Positions 63,606-64,000 of a stretch of DNA of 64,000 nucleotides are shown here, one piece after another (position 1 is the stretch's first letter; every line of letters starts with the position of its first letter). The notes under the pieces are model-generated. The model was not told the DNA's origin, ran no database searches, and worked only from the letters and a program-made list of their open reading frames with translations. The stretch lies in the NCBI GenBank assembly GCA_965248255.1, contig CBDFIW010000004.1, positions 2,976,001 through 3,040,000 on the forward strand, read 5' to 3'. The translations under genes were made by a program, and so were the position numbers. The DNA is from JAKZVK01 sp965248255. Its GTDB lineage: Bacteria > Acidobacteriota > Terriglobia > Bryobacterales > UBA6623.

Positions 63606-64000
63606 TCAGAGTCGCTTCGCCGCGCCGGCCTGGGTCGTTGCTGCGTCTGTGGCGTCGCCGGCGTTCTCATTCGGCGGGTCTCGGCTGAGTGAGAAAGGCT
63701 GCACTCCCGGGGCGAACCGCAAGGAATAACGACGCCACGGACCGAGCCGGTAGCATCGCATCCAACCGACTGGGTGGAAGCCGATTTTCCGAAACATTCG
63801 AAGCGCCCGCTGATTCTCCGGTAGCACCGCTCCGACCAGCGCGGCATATCCGGCCTTGCGGAAGTGCTGTGCGATGTGAGCGTTGAGTTGATGAGCGGTC
63901 TTCGGCCCGTGAAATGGCCTGATCGCGAGCGCCTCGTACACGTAGACACGATCGGGCGCGAGCTTGATCCGGCAGTCAAGGTATTCGATGGATGCCCGCC
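63606..64000 (-). CDS. GNAT-family acetyltransferase, C-terminal part
   Basis: 131 residues visible; the start is beyond the window end. AGYAALVGAVLPENQRALRMFRKIGFHPVG is the conserved acetyl-CoA-binding end of the GNAT fold, and YEALAIRPFHGPKTAHQLNAHIAQHFRK its middle strand and helix. The last 25 residues are low-complexity. Substrate unknown. The 200 bp between it and the ligase fusion hold no gene. Confidence 0.65.
   Translation of the reverse strand, partial: RASIEYLDCRIKLAPDRVYVYEALAIRPFHGPKTAHQLNAHIAQHFRKAGYAALVGAVLPENQRALRMFRKIGFHPVGWMRCYRLGPWRRYSLRFAPGVQPFSLSRDPPNENAGDATDAATTQAGAAKRL

Noticed and set aside
1..64000. CRISPR arrays, rRNA, tRNA, phage or conjugation genes
   Set aside because: No regularly spaced repeats with unique spacers, no rRNA-like conserved sequence, no cloverleaf and no structural phage or relaxase motifs were seen.

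Overview
The window looks like a chromosomal segment of an uncultured member of the Acidobacteriota. The evidence is a GWxTD-domain protein beside a carboxypeptidase-regulatory-like outer-membrane barrel, two very large winged-helix/transmembrane/beta-propeller one-component regulators, a DUF3142 protein, an NtrC-type two-component pair, and high GC. Phylum assignment is inference from gene content, not from a marker gene.

Layout. 0-5.9 kb: the end of galU, then a divergent locus in which an enhancer-binding sigma-54 activator (GAF domain with a four-cysteine motif) faces a YHS protein / alpha-beta hydrolase / PPOX flavoprotein operon across a very well organised control region; then two small frameshifted genes. 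5.9-7 kb: an IS630 element inserted in the stop codon of a YfcC-type carrier. 8.5-10.6 kb: glucuronokinase-like GHMP kinase, PspC protein, dtd. 11-14.3 kb: an ECF sigma / anti-sigma / DUF3106 operon whose upstream region was cut off by an internally deleted ISNCY (IS1202-like) element. 14.5-24.2 kb: thpR, an envelope cluster, and a PDZ-containing histidine kinase plus NtrC-type regulator behind a sigma-54 promoter. 24.7-26 kb: an IS3 element. 26-41.8 kb: mostly housekeeping (tsaE, nnr, K+ channel, mnmA, cysteine desulfurase, SAM hydrolase, trkH/trkA, amidase, TPR protein) plus a large regulator and a secreted protein. 41.9-42.6 kb: a second, much shorter copy of the ISNCY element. 42.7-50.9 kb: TPR and DUF3142 pair, a decayed antitoxin, a tctCBA transporter, SDR. 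51-57 kb: a universal stress protein and a secreted five-bladed propeller protein that share a duplicated junction, followed by a DUF3604 enzyme. 57.3-64 kb: metzincin-like secreted protease divergent from a second large regulator, an AMP-ligase/ACP/PlsC fusion, and a partial GNAT.

Main points. (1) The 2.53-2.75 kb control region shows a sigma-54 promoter for the operon, three phased ACGA-N4-TCGT operators, and a near-consensus sigma-70 promoter for the regulator overlapped by those operators. (2) Two ISNCY copies form a nested internal-deletion series, both with perfect 17-bp target duplications, so both were moved in trans. (3) IS630 replaced a TAA stop with its own TGA. (4) A hairpin repeat occurs four times, always 3' to a gene in the same orientation. 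(5) At least seven genes carry single indels, four of them in or beside homopolymers, which suggests assembly errors and should be kept in mind when reading any call of a broken gene.
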